From Streptomyces sp. JHA26 (GTDB lineage Bacteria; Actinomycetota; Actinomycetes; Streptomycetales; Streptomycetaceae): 64,000 bases of DNA. Positions 1-9,743 of the stretch are shown piece by piece. Numbering within the stretch: the first letter of the stretch is position 1; each line of letters begins with the position of its first letter. Both the position numbers and the translations under genes were made by a program. The notes under the pieces are model-generated. The model ran no database searches. It saw only the letters and a program-made list of their open reading frames with translations, and had not been told where the DNA came from. Where the stretch lies: NCBI RefSeq assembly GCF_002005565.1, contig NZ_BDJC01000010.1, positions 92,325 to 156,324 of the forward strand, written 5' to 3'.

Positions 1-199
1 ACCGGCTTGTCTTTGCTCACGGTCGGCAAATCTACGCAGCGCGGGCCGCCGTCACCGCCCCTCGCGCCGGATCGTCGACCGAAGTCGCCGGTCCGTGGAC
101 TTTCGGCGTACCGGGCGTCCGGGAACGGCGACTTCGGTCGGCGGTGCCTCGCCCCGCGGCCGATGCGGGTGGGGGGTCCGCGGGGCGAGAGTCGGGGGC

Positions 200-400
200 A
201 TGAAGGAGTTTCTGGAGATCGTCGGATTCCTCGCTCTGGTGCAGGGCGTGGCCGGTCTGGTGCACGAGTTCACCGGCTGGGACTGGGGTTTCGTGCAGCG
301 CGTCGGCTTCCTCGACGGCTACGAGATCTACGCGAGCGTCGCCCTGATCGTGCTGAGCCTCGCGCTGTTCGCCGCCGCCGAGAGCCGCGGAGCGGAGTGA
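200..400 (+). CDS. small membrane protein, unknown function
   Basis: Encodes 66 residues. The ATG at 200 follows a G-rich stretch (GGGGG) that could serve as a ribosome binding site; an in-frame start further upstream exists but has no such signal. The N-terminus (FLEIVGFLALVQGVAGLV) and the C-terminal half (IYASVALIVLSLALFAAA) each form a hydrophobic segment, separated by an aromatic stretch with two Trp (TGWDWGFV). This fits a two-pass membrane protein. I do not recognise the family. It is convergent with the RNase gene on the opposite strand, 30 bp away. Confidence 0.6.
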   Translation: MKEFLEIVGFLALVQGVAGLVHEFTGWDWGFVQRVGFLDGYEIYASVALIVLSLALFAAAESRGAE

Positions 401-430
401 ACGCGGCACCCCGGTTCCGCGGCGCCGTCC

Positions 431-826
431 TCAGCAGCCGTGGTCGACCAGGTCGAACGACGCGTAGTGGTCGGCCGTGTAGTAGTCCTCCTGGTCCTCC
501 TCGCCGGTGACGATGCGGCGCGCGCCGCGGGTGTCGGAGCCCGGGGTGATCACCGTGTACTCGTGGTAGTACCCGGCGGACCGGCTGGGCAGGACGCCCT
601 CCCGGTTCTGGAAGACGGTCCCGTCCTGTTCGTACGGGTAGGGACCGCCCTGCTCGATCAGGTCGAGCGTGTCGTGCGCCTGGGCGGGCAGGTCGCTGTA
701 GCAGATGTCGCCGACCGCGGCGGTGGCGGCGCCGGCGGTGGTGGCGGAGACGGAGCCGCCCACGAGGAGGGCGGACAGGACTGCGGCTGCGGCGCCGGTC
801 CGGGCGGCGCGTGGGGAGAATCGCAT
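431..826 (-). CDS. secreted guanyl-specific ribonuclease (RNase Sa family)
   Basis: Encodes 131 residues: a basic N-terminus and Ala-rich signal peptide (about 1-36), then a mature domain of about 95 residues. The domain matches Streptomyces RNase Sa closely by eye. It keeps the core YYHEYTVITPG and the residues equivalent to the catalytic set: Glu89, Arg100, Arg104 and His120. Cys42 and Cys131 are placed like the single disulphide of RNase Sa. The family cleaves single-stranded RNA 3' of guanosine through a 2',3'-cyclic intermediate. No barstar-like inhibitor is adjacent. The gene is divergent from the SDR gene, with 175 bp between starts. Confidence 0.93.
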   Translation of the reverse strand: MRFSPRAARTGAAAAVLSALLVGGSVSATTAGAATAAVGDICYSDLPAQAHDTLDLIEQGGPYPYEQDGTVFQNREGVLPSRSAGYYHEYTVITPGSDTRGARRIVTGEEDQEDYYTADHYASFDLVDHGC

Positions 827-1001
827 GGCCTCATGATGACGCGCGTAGACGATGGCATGTCAATGACAAGACCGTGGAGCTTCCCTGGACGTCGTATGTG
901 TTTTCGGCGACTCCGCCCCTTCGTCCGTGCCGTCGGCCGCGGACGAGGTCGACGTCCGTTCGCCGCCGGTGCGGGTATGCGGGGCCCGCTGGGATGGACC
1001 C

Positions 1002-1766
1002 ATGAACACGAACACGAACGCACCCGCCTTCGCTCCTTCGACCGGACGGACGGCCCTGGTGACCGGCGGCAGCCGCGGCATCGGCGCGGCCACCGCGCTG
1101 CGCCTGGCGCGGGAGGGCGCGGACGTCGCCCTCACCTACGTGAACGGCGAGGACGCGGCCGCGGACGTCGTACGGGCCGTGGAGGCGCTGGGGCGCCGGG
1201 CGGTGGCCCTGCGGGCGGACTCCGCCGACGCCCGGGAGGCGGCGGGGGCCGTCGAGCGGGCGGCACAGGCGCTCGGGAGCGACATCGACGTGCTGGTCAA
1301 CAACGTGGGCCTGGGACTGCTCGGACCGCTGGAGAGCCTGTCGCCCGCCGACGTCGACCGCCTGCTGGCCGTGAACGTCCGCGGCGTCTTCCTGACCTCC
1401 CAGGCGGCTGCGGCCCGCATGCCGGAGGGCGGCCGGATCATCACGATCGGCACCTGCATGACCCAGCGGGTGCCGGGGCCCGGCGGCACGCTGTACGCCA
1501 TGAGCAAGGCGGCCCTCGTCGGCCTGACCAAGGCCCTGGCGCGGGAGCTCGGTCCGCGCGGGATCACGGCGAACATCGTCCACCCGGGGCCGATCGACAC
1601 GGACATGAACCCGGCGGACGGCCCCCACGCGGACGGACAGGCCGCCATGACGGCACTGGGCCGTTTCGGCACGGCGGACGAGGTGGCGTCGACCGTGGCG
1701 TACCTGGCCACCGCCTCCTACGTCACCGGCGCGGAGTTCGCGGTGGACGGCGGCCACGCGGCGTAG
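1002..1766 (+). CDS. SDR family oxidoreductase
   Basis: Encodes 254 residues from the ATG at 1002. It has the classical short-chain dehydrogenase layout: cofactor motif TGGSRGIG at residues 21-28, NNVG near residue 99, and the catalytic YAMSK (YxxxK) near residue 165. A C-terminal YVTGAEFAVDGG strand is typical of FabG-like enzymes. The length is normal for the family. The motifs suggest NAD(P)-dependent oxidation or reduction of a small alcohol or ketone; the substrate cannot be read from sequence. It stands alone, with a strong hairpin between it and the convergent allantoicase gene. Confidence 0.9.
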   Translation: MNTNTNAPAFAPSTGRTALVTGGSRGIGAATALRLAREGADVALTYVNGEDAAADVVRAVEALGRRAVALRADSADAREAAGAVERAAQALGSDIDVLVNNVGLGLLGPLESLSPADVDRLLAVNVRGVFLTSQAAAARMPEGGRIITIGTCMTQRVPGPGGTLYAMSKAALVGLTKALARELGPRGITANIVHPGPIDTDMNPADGPHADGQAAMTALGRFGTADEVASTVAYLATASYVTGAEFAVDGGHAA

Positions 1767-1853
1767 GGGCCGCGGGGCACAGGGGCCGCGGGCAGGGCCG
1801 ACCGCGGGCAGGGCAGGACCGACCGCGGCCGGCACGCTGCCGTCCGCCACGCG

Positions 1854-1893
1854 CGCGGGGCGCACCGGTGCTGTCCTGCCGGTGCGCCCCGCG
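1854..1893. terminator. hairpin between convergent SDR and alc genes
   Basis: A perfect inverted repeat, CGCGGGGCGCACCGG / CCGGTGCGCCCCGCG (15-bp stem, 10-nt loop), lies between two genes that converge. It could end transcripts from both sides. There is no clear U-tract, as is usual in Streptomyces. Confidence 0.75.
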
Positions 1894-1942
1894 GTACTCG
1901 GGGACCGGCCGCTCCCGTCGCCGGGGCCGGCCGGTCCGTGCG

Positions 1943-3082
1943 TCAGCCGCCCAGTTCCTGGTGGCGGGCGGCCAGGCGGGCCGCTCCGTCCTCGGTCAGG
2001 GAGCCGAACAGGCGCAGGCGGGAGATGCCACCGTCGGGGAAGATGTCCACGCGCGCGTGGGTGCCGACGGCCGCCTCGGGCAGGACGAAGCGGTGGTTGG
2101 TGTCGGGCTGCATCCGGGTCCGCGGCAGCACCTCGCGCCACTCACCGGCCCCTTCCCCGTCGACGTCCTTCACCGACACCGACGCCCAGCCCGCCGAGTT
2201 GCCCTTCAGGTACGCCGTGTCGATCTCGATCGCGCGGATCCGGGAGCGGCCGACCAGCCGGTAGCTGATCCAGTCGTTGCCCCGGTCGCGGCGGCGGCGG
2301 GTCTCCCAGCCGTCGTCCATCTTGCGGGAGCGGCCCGGCTGGATGGTGTTGGTGGCCGGTGAGTAGAAGAGGTTGGAGGCGTCCTCGACCCGGCCGCCGT
2401 TCTCCAGCGCGACCACGTCGAAGGTGCCGAGCGCCGCGAGCCACTCGGGGTCCGGGACGACCTCGCCGTACACGCGCAGGCGGGCGATGCCCCCGTCGGG
2501 GTGCTGCTTGAGGCGCAGGTGGGTGAAGCGCTGCTCGGCCGAGACGGCGAAGCCGTTGGCGGCGTGGCCGCCGACCGCGGTGCGCGGGACGAGGGTCGTC
2601 CACTTCACGTCGTCCGCGAGCAGTTCCTCCGGCGACGGGGAGCCGGCGACCGAGGTGCCCTCGACGGAGACGGCCTGCGGGTAGTTGCCGCGGAAGTGGG
2701 CGGTGTCGACGACGACGCCGCGGACCACGCCGGGCGCGCCGAGGCGGATCAGCGCCCAGTCGTGGTCGTCCTCGGTGGGCCAGGGGTGCTCGGCGGAGAC
2801 GCCGCGGCGGCGGCGGGTCTCCCAGCCGTCCATGACCTTGCCCTTGTGCCCGAAGTGCTCGGGGTCGAACTCGGCGCGCTCGGGCACCAGCAGGTTCTCG
2901 CGCTGGGCGAAGAACTCGTCGTTGGCGGCGACGACACCCGCGCCGAGCTGCCGGTCGGCAAGGTTGGCGTACTGGGTGAAGGGGAAGTCGGCGGTGCGGT
3001 AGTCCGCGTACGGGTCGCCGCCTCCGTAGGGGTTCGCGTCTCCGGTGAAGCTGGCCAACGAGGTGTTCTGCTGGGCCGTCAC
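1943..3082 (-). CDS. alc: allantoicase
   Basis: Encodes 379 residues from a GTG at 3082 (VTAQQNTS), preceded by AAGGA about 12 nt upstream. The protein is built from two homologous halves, each carrying the WETRRRR signature (GKVMDGWETRRRR and RKMDDGWETRRRR). This is the duplicated jelly-roll layout of allantoicase. It also has the conserved DTAHFRGNYP and DTAYLKGNSAG strands. The enzyme splits allantoate into ureidoglycolate and urea. It follows allB by 59 bp on the same strand, so the two are probably co-transcribed and under the same AllR control. Confidence 0.95.
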   Translation of the reverse strand: MTAQQNTSLASFTGDANPYGGGDPYADYRTADFPFTQYANLADRQLGAGVVAANDEFFAQRENLLVPERAEFDPEHFGHKGKVMDGWETRRRRGVSAEHPWPTEDDHDWALIRLGAPGVVRGVVVDTAHFRGNYPQAVSVEGTSVAGSPSPEELLADDVKWTTLVPRTAVGGHAANGFAVSAEQRFTHLRLKQHPDGGIARLRVYGEVVPDPEWLAALGTFDVVALENGGRVEDASNLFYSPATNTIQPGRSRKMDDGWETRRRRDRGNDWISYRLVGRSRIRAIEIDTAYLKGNSAGWASVSVKDVDGEGAGEWREVLPRTRMQPDTNHRFVLPEAAVGTHARVDIFPDGGISRLRLFGSLTEDGAARLAARHQELGG

Positions 3083-3141
3083 GGTGATCAGGAGTTCCTT
3101 TCGGGGTCGTTCGTGTGGGTGGGGGCAGGTCCGGACGTGGG

Positions 3142-4482
3142 TCACGGGGTCCGGGTGAGGAGCTGTCCCTTCGGGTCGGTGAACGCGCCGTCCGCCACGA
3201 TGCGCTCCCCGCGCAGCCAGGTGGACTTCACGACGCCGTACAGGGTCTTGCCCGCGTACGCGGTGACGCGGTTTCGGTGCTGGAGGCCGGCCGGGTCGAC
3301 GGTGAAGGTCTCGTCGGGGGCGAGGACGGCGAAGTCGGCGTCGTGACCCGGCGCGACGGCGCCCTTGCGGGCCTGGAGCCCGACGAGACGGGAGGTGTTC
3401 GCCGACATCCAGCGGACGATGTCCTCCAGGCCGTGGCCCCGCTCGCGGGCCGCGGTCCACATGGCCGCCAGGCTCAGCTGGAGACCGGCGATGCCGCCCC
3501 AGGCGGTGGCGAAGTCGTCGGTCTTCAGGTCGGCGGTGGACGGCGAGTGGTCGGTGACCACGCAGTCGATGACGCCGTCCGCGAGCGCCTGCCACAGCAG
3601 GTCCTGGTTGGCGGCCTCGCGGATGGGCGGGCAGCACTTGAACTCGCTTGCGCCGTCGGGGACTTCCTCGGCGGTGAGGGTGAGGTAGTGCGGGCAGGTC
3701 TCCACGGTGAGGCGGACGCCCTGGGCGCGGGCCTCGGCGATCAGCGGCAGGGCGTCACCGGAGGACAGGTGGAGCACGTGCACCCGCGCGTCGAACCGCT
3801 TGGCCTGCGCGATGAGCGCGGCGACGGCGGTGTCCTCGGCGTCGCGCGGCCGGCTGGCGAGGAAGTCGGCGTACCTGGGGCCGCCCTGCTGCGGGGCGGC
3901 GGCCAGGTGGTGCGGGTCCTCGGCGTGCACGATCAGCAGGCCGTCGAAGGCGGCGATCTCGGCGAGGGAGCGGGCGAGCTGCTCCTGGTCGAGGTGCGGG
4001 AACTCGTCCACGCCCGACGGCGACAGGAACGCCTTGAAGCCGAAGACGCCGGCCTCGTGCAGCGGGCGCAGGTCCTTGACGTTGTCGGGCAGGGCGCCGC
4101 CCCAGAAGCCGACGTCGACGTGCGCCTTGTCGGCGGCGACCCGCTGCTTGACGCGCAGGTTCTCGACCGTGGTGGTCGGCGGGAGGGAGTTGAGCGGCAT
4201 GTCCACGAGGGTGGTGATGCCCCCGGCCGCCGCGGCGCGGGTGGCGGTCCAGAAGCCTTCCCATTCGGTGCGGCCGGGGTCGTTGACGTGCACGTGGGTG
4301 TCGACCAGACCGGGCAGGACGACGTGGTCGCCGACGTCCTCCAGGCGGGCGCCCTCCGGGACGGGCGCGTCGTGCGGGAGTACGTCCGTGATCGTGCCGC
4401 CGCTCACCGCGACGGACGCGGCGCGTACGCCCTCGGGAGTGATGACGCGCGTCGAGCGCAGCACCAGGTCAGCCTGGGACAC
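3142..4482 (-). CDS. allB: allantoinase
   Basis: Encodes 446 residues of the cyclic amidohydrolase family. It has the metal-binding [16 protein letters not shown] (His63, His65) and [11 protein letters not shown], whose Lys is normally carboxylated. It also has [19 protein letters not shown] and CVVTDHSPS, which supply the remaining metal and catalytic residues. The enzyme opens the hydantoin ring of allantoin to give allantoate. It lies directly upstream of alc and divergent from allR. A candidate promoter near 4705-4733 sits over the AllR operator pair, implying a leader of roughly 215 nt. Confidence 0.96.
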   Translation of the reverse strand: MSQADLVLRSTRVITPEGVRAASVAVSGGTITDVLPHDAPVPEGARLEDVGDHVVLPGLVDTHVHVNDPGRTEWEGFWTATRAAAAGGITTLVDMPLNSLPPTTTVENLRVKQRVAADKAHVDVGFWGGALPDNVKDLRPLHEAGVFGFKAFLSPSGVDEFPHLDQEQLARSLAEIAAFDGLLIVHAEDPHHLAAAPQQGGPRYADFLASRPRDAEDTAVAALIAQAKRFDARVHVLHLSSGDALPLIAEARAQGVRLTVETCPHYLTLTAEEVPDGASEFKCCPPIREAANQDLLWQALADGVIDCVVTDHSPSTADLKTDDFATAWGGIAGLQLSLAAMWTAARERGHGLEDIVRWMSANTSRLVGLQARKGAVAPGHDADFAVLAPDETFTVDPAGLQHRNRVTAYAGKTLYGVVKSTWLRGERIVADGAFTDPKGQLLTRTP

Positions 4483-4575
4483 CCGAACCCCTCTCTCTGC
4501 AGTCGTTCCGCCACCGGTCCACCACCGGCCCGCCGGTTCACATCCGGGAAACGGGATCTCTCACCACGTAACGGA

Positions 4576-4594
4576 CTTCAACGTTCTGTTGAAG
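4576..4594. promoter_or_regulatory. perfect palindrome (second motif), allB/allR region
   Basis: CTTCAACGTTCTGTTGAAG is a 7-bp perfect inverted repeat with a 5-nt centre. Related copies (TTCAAC-N5-GTTGAA) occur at 6904, 40549 and 43242 before other purine/glyoxylate genes. Unlike those, this copy does not clearly overlap a -35 box. It lies about 95-110 nt before the allB start codon. Confidence 0.55.
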
Positions 4595-4663
4595 GAGTCT
4601 TCACTTCCCGTTCCGCGTCGTCAAGAGGCACCCTTCGTGCGGGTGTGACCGACGACCCCGCTC

Positions 4664-4692
4664 TGGACGTTTCCACAAAGCGGAATTAGAAT
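4664..4692 (+). promoter_or_regulatory. candidate allR promoter
   Basis: TGGACG (4664-4669), a 17-bp spacer and TAGAAT (4687-4692) resemble a vegetative promoter pointing to allR. The first AllR-like box (4671-4685) fills the spacer, the same geometry as at aceB. This would give autorepression. Confidence 0.5.
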
Positions 4693-4706
4693 TCCGACAG
4701 ACAGAA
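4671..4706. promoter_or_regulatory. AllR operator pair, allB/allR intergenic region
   Basis: TTCCACAAAGCGGAA (4671-4685) and TTCCGACAGACAGAA (4692-4706) are two TTCC-N7-GGAA-like boxes whose starts are 21 bp apart. The same pair geometry recurs at aceB, hyi, catalase and gcl. The boxes overlap candidate promoters in both directions. That AllR binds the intergenic regions of allantoin genes is known for S. coelicolor; assigning it to these exact boxes is inference. Confidence 0.75.
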
Positions 4707-4733
4707 CGTAGCTATGTACAAGCGGGGAGTCAA
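4705..4733 (-). promoter_or_regulatory. candidate allB-alc promoter
   Basis: On the minus strand TTGACT, a 17-bp spacer and TACGTT form a good vegetative promoter. Its start point falls on the AllR box pair, consistent with repression by steric block. Confidence 0.5.
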
Positions 4734-4785
4734 CCGGCCGCCGGGTAGGCTTCTGCCCTCCCGCCAGCCCCGAAAGGAACGTGCC

Positions 4786-5589
4786 GTGCCGACGTCCAGC
4801 GCCAGCACCACCGACTCCGCCAGGTCCACCCCGGGCGGCGTCCAGTCCCTGGAACGCGCCTTCGACCTGCTCGAACGGATGGCGGACGCGGGCGGCGAGG
4901 TCGGTCTGAGCGAGCTGTCCGCGAGCAGCGGGCTGCCGCTGCCCACCATCCACCGCCTGATGCGCACCCTCGTGGCCTGCGGATACGTGCGCCAGCAGCC
5001 CAACCGGCGCTATGCGCTCGGCCCGCGCCTGATCCGGCTCGGCGAGTCCGCGTCCCGCCTGCTGGGCACCTGGGCCCGCCCGCACCTGGCCCGGCTGGTC
5101 GAGGAGACCGGCGAGACGGCGAACATGGCCCTGCTCGACGGGGACGAGATCGTCTACGTCGCGCAGGTGCCGTCCAAGCACTCGATGCGCATGTTCACCG
5201 AGGTCGGCCGCCGCGTCCTGCCGCACTCGACGGGCGTCGGCAAGGCCCTGCTCGCCGGCTTCCCGCCGGAGGAGGTGCGGGCCCTGCTGCACCGCACCGG
5301 CATGCCGGCCGCGACGGACAGGACGATCACCACGCCGGACGGGTTCCTCGCGGCGCTGGAGGACGTGCGGCGCCAGGGATACGCGATCGACGACAACGAG
5401 CAGGAGATCGGCGTGCGCTGCCTGGCCGTCTCCGTGCCGAACTCCCCCACCGCCGCGGCCATCTCCATCTCGGGTCCGGCGGGCCGCGTCACGGAGGAAG
5501 CGACCGACCGGATGGTGCCGCTGCTCCAGCAGGTGGCGGCCGAACTCTCGGAGGAACTGCTGGCCTCGAACGGCAACCCGGCCGGCTGA
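4786..5589 (+). CDS. allR: IclR-family repressor of allantoin catabolism (AllR)
   Basis: Encodes 267 residues from the GTG at 4786, chosen because AAAGGA sits 7 nt upstream. The N-terminal winged helix-turn-helix spans about residues 20-80 (VQSLERAFDLLERM, LPTIHRLMRTL). The IclR effector domain follows, with LPHSTGVGKALLA and DNEQEIGVRCLAVSVP. IclR proteins bind palindromic operators as dimers or tetramers and respond to small acids; E. coli AllR responds to glyoxylate and allantoin. Its position divergent from allB, and the matching boxes at five promoters, support a role as the pathway repressor. Confidence 0.92.
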   Translation: MPTSSASTTDSARSTPGGVQSLERAFDLLERMADAGGEVGLSELSASSGLPLPTIHRLMRTLVACGYVRQQPNRRYALGPRLIRLGESASRLLGTWARPHLARLVEETGETANMALLDGDEIVYVAQVPSKHSMRMFTEVGRRVLPHSTGVGKALLAGFPPEEVRALLHRTGMPAATDRTITTPDGFLAALEDVRRQGYAIDDNEQEIGVRCLAVSVPNSPTAAAISISGPAGRVTEEATDRMVPLLQQVAAELSEELLASNGNPAG

Positions 5590-5658
5590 TCCGCCGGTCG
5601 GGCCGCACGGCGGGGCCGGGCCGCCGGGAGGGACCGCGCGGCGGTGCCGTCCCCGGAC

Positions 5659-5703
5659 GGGTCCCGCACTCGGCCGGGGTCCCCGCCGGAGAGCGCGGGA
5701 CCC
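5659..5703. terminator. possible terminator between allR and the DUF5955 gene
   Basis: GGGTCCCGC (5659-5667) pairs with GCGGGACCC (5695-5703). The 27-nt loop can form a further CGGC/GCCG stem. It lies between convergent genes. Confidence 0.45.
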
Positions 5704-5739
5704 GCGCCCGCGATGTCCTCGCGGTCGTGCGCCGGCGCC

Positions 5740-6054
5740 TCACCGCCGCGGCGGGTCCCCGAACAGCTCGACGGCGTGGCGGACCTCCGTCAGCCCGGGC
5801 GACAGGGCGCTGACGGAGCCGATCGCGCCGGCTATCAGCAGCAGGGAGCGGCGCAGCCTCGGCACCTCCGGGACCCCGTGGCCCGCCATCGCGGCCAGGT
5901 CGGCCAGTTCGGCCTCGGCGATCGCCCGGTCCGGGAAGTCCGCGGGCAGCACGGCCAGCTGACGGCGCAGCCGGGACACCGCGGTCCGCAGTGCCGCCAC
6001 CCTCACGTCCTCGTCGTCGACGGTCACGCGCCTCTGCCCCAAGCTCCGCAACAC
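5740..6054 (-). CDS. DUF5955-like small protein
   Basis: Encodes 104 residues from a GTG at 6054 (VLRSLGQRR), preceded by a GGGGAGGGG ribosome binding site. A GTG at 6027 (VTVDD) is an alternative. The protein is largely helical, with heptad-like VAALRTAVSRLRRQLAVLP and AIAEAELADLAAMA, then PRLRRSLLLIAGAIGSVSALSPGLTEVRHAVELFG. This pattern is what I recall for the Streptomyces family DUF5955; the function is unknown. It is convergent with allR and divergent from the nucleotidyltransferase relic. Confidence 0.65.
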   Translation of the reverse strand: MLRSLGQRRVTVDDEDVRVAALRTAVSRLRRQLAVLPADFPDRAIAEAELADLAAMAGHGVPEVPRLRRSLLLIAGAIGSVSALSPGLTEVRHAVELFGDPPRR

Positions 6055-6254
6055 AACCCCTCCCCCTCGCACCCCGTCGTGCGCCCCCGCGCGGTGAACG
6101 CGCCGAGCACCCCCGTGACGCCGGCCGGGCGCCGGGGGTGCGGGCCAGTAAACGCCACCCGGCGCCGGGCGCGCCACCGCGGGGACCGAAATTCAGCCCT
6201 CCGGACAGTGGGCGCGGGCCGGGGGTTTGACGCGCGGTCGGGTATGCAGGACGC

Positions 6255-6855
6255 ATGACGGACAACGAAGACCGGGTGGCCGGGCTGCTTCTCGCCGCGG
6301 GGGGGCGGGCGGCGGCTCGGCGGCCGGCCCAAGGCCCTGCTCGAACACCGCGGACACCTGCTCGTCGAACAGGCGGCCGAGGTGCTGTACGCGGCCGGCT
6401 GCTCCCGCGTGCACGTCGTCCTGGGGGCGCGGGCCCGGGAGGTGCGCGCACGGGCGGCGCTCGCGGGGTGCGTCCTGGTGGACAACCCGGAGTGGGAGCG
6501 GGGCATGGGCACCTCACTGCGCGCCGGACTCGCCTCGCTCGCCGGCACGGGGGCGCGGGCGGCACTGGTCTCGCTGGTGGACCAGCCCGGCATCGGCGCG
6601 GAGGCGATGGCGCGGGTGCGCGCCGGATACCGGGACGAGACGTCGCTGGCCTCGGCGGCGTACGCGGGCGTGCGCGGCCATCCCGTCCTCCTCGGGGCGG
6701 CCCACTGGGCGGGCGTCACGGCGACCGCGACCGGCGACCGGGGGGCACGCGCCTACCTGAGGGAACACGAGGCGGACATCGCGCTCGTCGAGTGCGGGGA
6801 CGTGGCGCGGCCGTACGACATCGACACTCCGGCCGACCTGCGCCACCTTGGGTGA
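6255..6855 (+). pseudogene. MobA-like nucleotidyltransferase, frameshifted
   Basis: The reading starts at ATG 6255 as MTDNEDRVAGLLLAAGG. It then leaves frame within the nucleotide-binding signature, at a run of seven G (6299-6305). Removing one G gives LLLAAGGGRRLGGRPKALLEHRGH, the LAAGxxxRxGxxKxLL motif of MobA/CoxI-type NTP transferases. This joins smoothly to the downstream frame (VLYAAGCSRVHVVLGA, NPEWERGMGTSLRAG, LVDQPGI, YDIDTPADLR). The family moves CMP or GMP onto molybdopterin, for example in xanthine dehydrogenase maturation, which would suit this purine region. The break may be a real mutation or a homopolymer sequencing error. The rest of the gene looks intact. Confidence 0.75.
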
Positions 6856-6903
6856 AGGGCATGGCACGGGGAGCCACTGTCCCTCGACCCGGAGAATCTC
6901 GAC

Positions 6904-6920
6904 ATCAACAAACCATTGAA
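6904..6920. promoter_or_regulatory. second-motif palindrome before aceB
   Basis: ATCAAC-AAACC-ATTGAA has the same arms and 5-nt spacing as the palindromes at 4577, 40549 and 43242. Its right arm forms part of the -35 hexamer TTGAAG. Confidence 0.5.
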
Positions 6921-6944
6921 GTTCCACGATGAGGAAACTACTAT
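6916..6944 (+). promoter_or_regulatory. aceB promoter
   Basis: TTGAAG (6916-6921), a 17-bp spacer and TACTAT (6939-6944) match the vegetative consensus well. An AllR-like box fills the spacer. The expected leader is about 90 nt. Confidence 0.65.
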
Positions 6945-6957
6945 CCACTGACCAGAA
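6922..6957. promoter_or_regulatory. AllR operator pair at aceB
   Basis: TTCCACGATGAGGAA (6922-6936) and ATCCACTGACCAGAA (6943-6957) are boxes starting 21 bp apart, as at the allantoin genes. The first lies between -35 and -10 and the second over the start point, so binding should block transcription. This places malate synthase in the AllR regulon by sequence. Confidence 0.7.
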
Positions 6958-7039
6958 GCACTCGACCGCACAGCGAGTGCGTTATGCCCCATACGCGCCC
7001 TCTGGCACCCGGTGCCACCGCTGAAGGAAGTGACAGCTC

Positions 7040-8662
<1,623 letters not shown>

Positions 8663-8695
8663 CGCCCGGCCCGGCCCGGCACCCGCCGCCCGCCC

Positions 8696-8735
8696 GCTCG
8701 TGCCCCCGGTACCGCACAGCACCGGGGGCACGAGC
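8696..8735 (+). terminator. aceB terminator
   Basis: GCTCGTGCCCCCGGT / ACCGGGGGCACGAGC is a perfect 15-bp stem with a 10-nt loop, 33 bp after the aceB stop codon. Confidence 0.8.
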
Positions 8736-8749
8736 GCGTCCGCGTGCCG

Positions 8750-8844
8750 ACGTCACCTCAGGTGCACGGCGTCACTCGGGGCACACGGCGCCATTCCAGG
8801 TGCACCACGTCACTCTTGGTGCACCACGTCACTCCAGGTGCACG
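8750..8844. repeat. five tandem 19-bp repeats
   Basis: Units start at 8750, 8769, 8788, 8807 and 8826. The consensus is close to ACGTCACTCCAGGTGCACG, with each unit carrying an ACGTCAC-like part and a GGTGCAC-like part; unit 3 is the most diverged. The last unit overlaps the 3' end of the HipA-like gene and encodes its final VHLE and stop codon. The array lies between the aceB terminator and the convergent gene. Confidence 0.85.
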
Positions 8845-9743
8845 GACCAGTCCTGTTCCGCGGCCGGCTTGCCGTGCAGGTCGGGGACCTGCTTGAGCCA
8901 GTCGGGGCGGCCCCGCCGGGTGCGCGCCGCCCGCCGCTCCTCCTCGGCCGCCAGCTCCTCCCGGCTGGGGAAGTCGGTCGGCAGCCACTGCGCGGACGCC
9001 TTCACGCGCGCGCAGAGGTAGTCCGCGTACGCCGCCCGCACCTCGCCCGGCCCCGCGAAGCCGGGCTCCCGCGCCAGCCAGGCGTCCGGCACCTCGGCGA
9101 CGACGGCGCGCAGCAGCTCGTCGGTGACCTTCGGCGCGAGCTCGGCGTCGGCGGCCCGGACGTCCGGGGTGCTGTGGCCGAGGGCGTGGTGGCGGAAGTC
9201 GTACGCCTTCTCCGGCGCGGAGGTGTCCCAGCGGTGGTGGAAGACCAGGGCCGCGCCGTGGTCGATGAGCCACAGGCGCGGGGGCACGGCGCCGAAGGTC
9301 GGCCACACCATGAGGTTGGAGCTGTGCACCGTCCGGTCGACGTTCACGGTGAGGGCGTCCAGCCAGACGATCCGTCCGGCCTCCACCGGATCCACCGGGA
9401 ACCTCCGGGCGACCTCGGGCGTGAAGTCGGCGGCGCCCGGCAGGTAGTCCATGCCGAGGTTGCGTCCCGCGCTGGCGTTCAGCAGGTCCCGCACCTCCTG
9501 GTGCGGTTCCCCGGCACCGATCGACGGATCGAAGTCGACGACGACCAGCTCGGGCACGCGCAGTCCCAGCGCCCGCGCCAGCCGCCCGACGATCACCTCG
9601 GCGACCAGCGCCTTGCTCCCCTGCGCGGAGCCGGTGAACTTCACGACGTAGGTGCCGAGGTCGTCGGCCTCGACGACTCCGGGAACGGAGCCCCCGGTGC
9701 GCAGGGGCTCGACGTAGCGGGTGGCGGTGACCTCTCTCAACAC
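8829..9743 (-). CDS. HipA-family kinase-like protein
   Basis: Encodes 304 residues. The protein resembles the HipA-like family annotated widely in actinobacteria. It has an N-terminal nucleotide-binding part with the conserved Lys (YVVKFTGSAQGSKALVAE). DALTVNVDRTVHSSNLMVW is the catalytic D-x-N-x-D-R...N stretch, and LWLIDHGAALVF takes the place of DFG. The family are protein kinase-fold enzymes; E. coli HipA phosphorylates GltX. No HipB-like antitoxin is adjacent, so a toxin role is doubtful. The last codons lie inside a 19-bp tandem repeat, so the C-terminus may vary between strains. Confidence 0.8.
   Translation of the reverse strand: MLREVTATRYVEPLRTGGSVPGVVEADDLGTYVVKFTGSAQGSKALVAEVIVGRLARALGLRVPELVVVDFDPSIGAGEPHQEVRDLLNASAGRNLGMDYLPGAADFTPEVARRFPVDPVEAGRIVWLDALTVNVDRTVHSSNLMVWPTFGAVPPRLWLIDHGAALVFHHRWDTSAPEKAYDFRHHALGHSTPDVRAADAELAPKVTDELLRAVVAEVPDAWLAREPGFAGPGEVRAAYADYLCARVKASAQWLPTDFPSREELAAEEERRAARTRRGRPDWLKQVPDLHGKPAAEQDWSVHLE

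Noticed and set aside
1..199. A gene crossing the left edge
   Set aside because: Open frames exist on both strands but none has a plausible start, motif or codon pattern.
6299..6305. Phase-variable G tract
   Set aside because: Seven G in a GC-rich genome is not a hypermutable tract by itself, and the gene is not of a surface type. A simple frameshift or sequencing error is more likely.
8750..8844. CRISPR-like array
   Set aside because: The 19-bp units are directly adjacent with no spacers and no cas genes, so this is a minisatellite. The same applies to 45202-45269.
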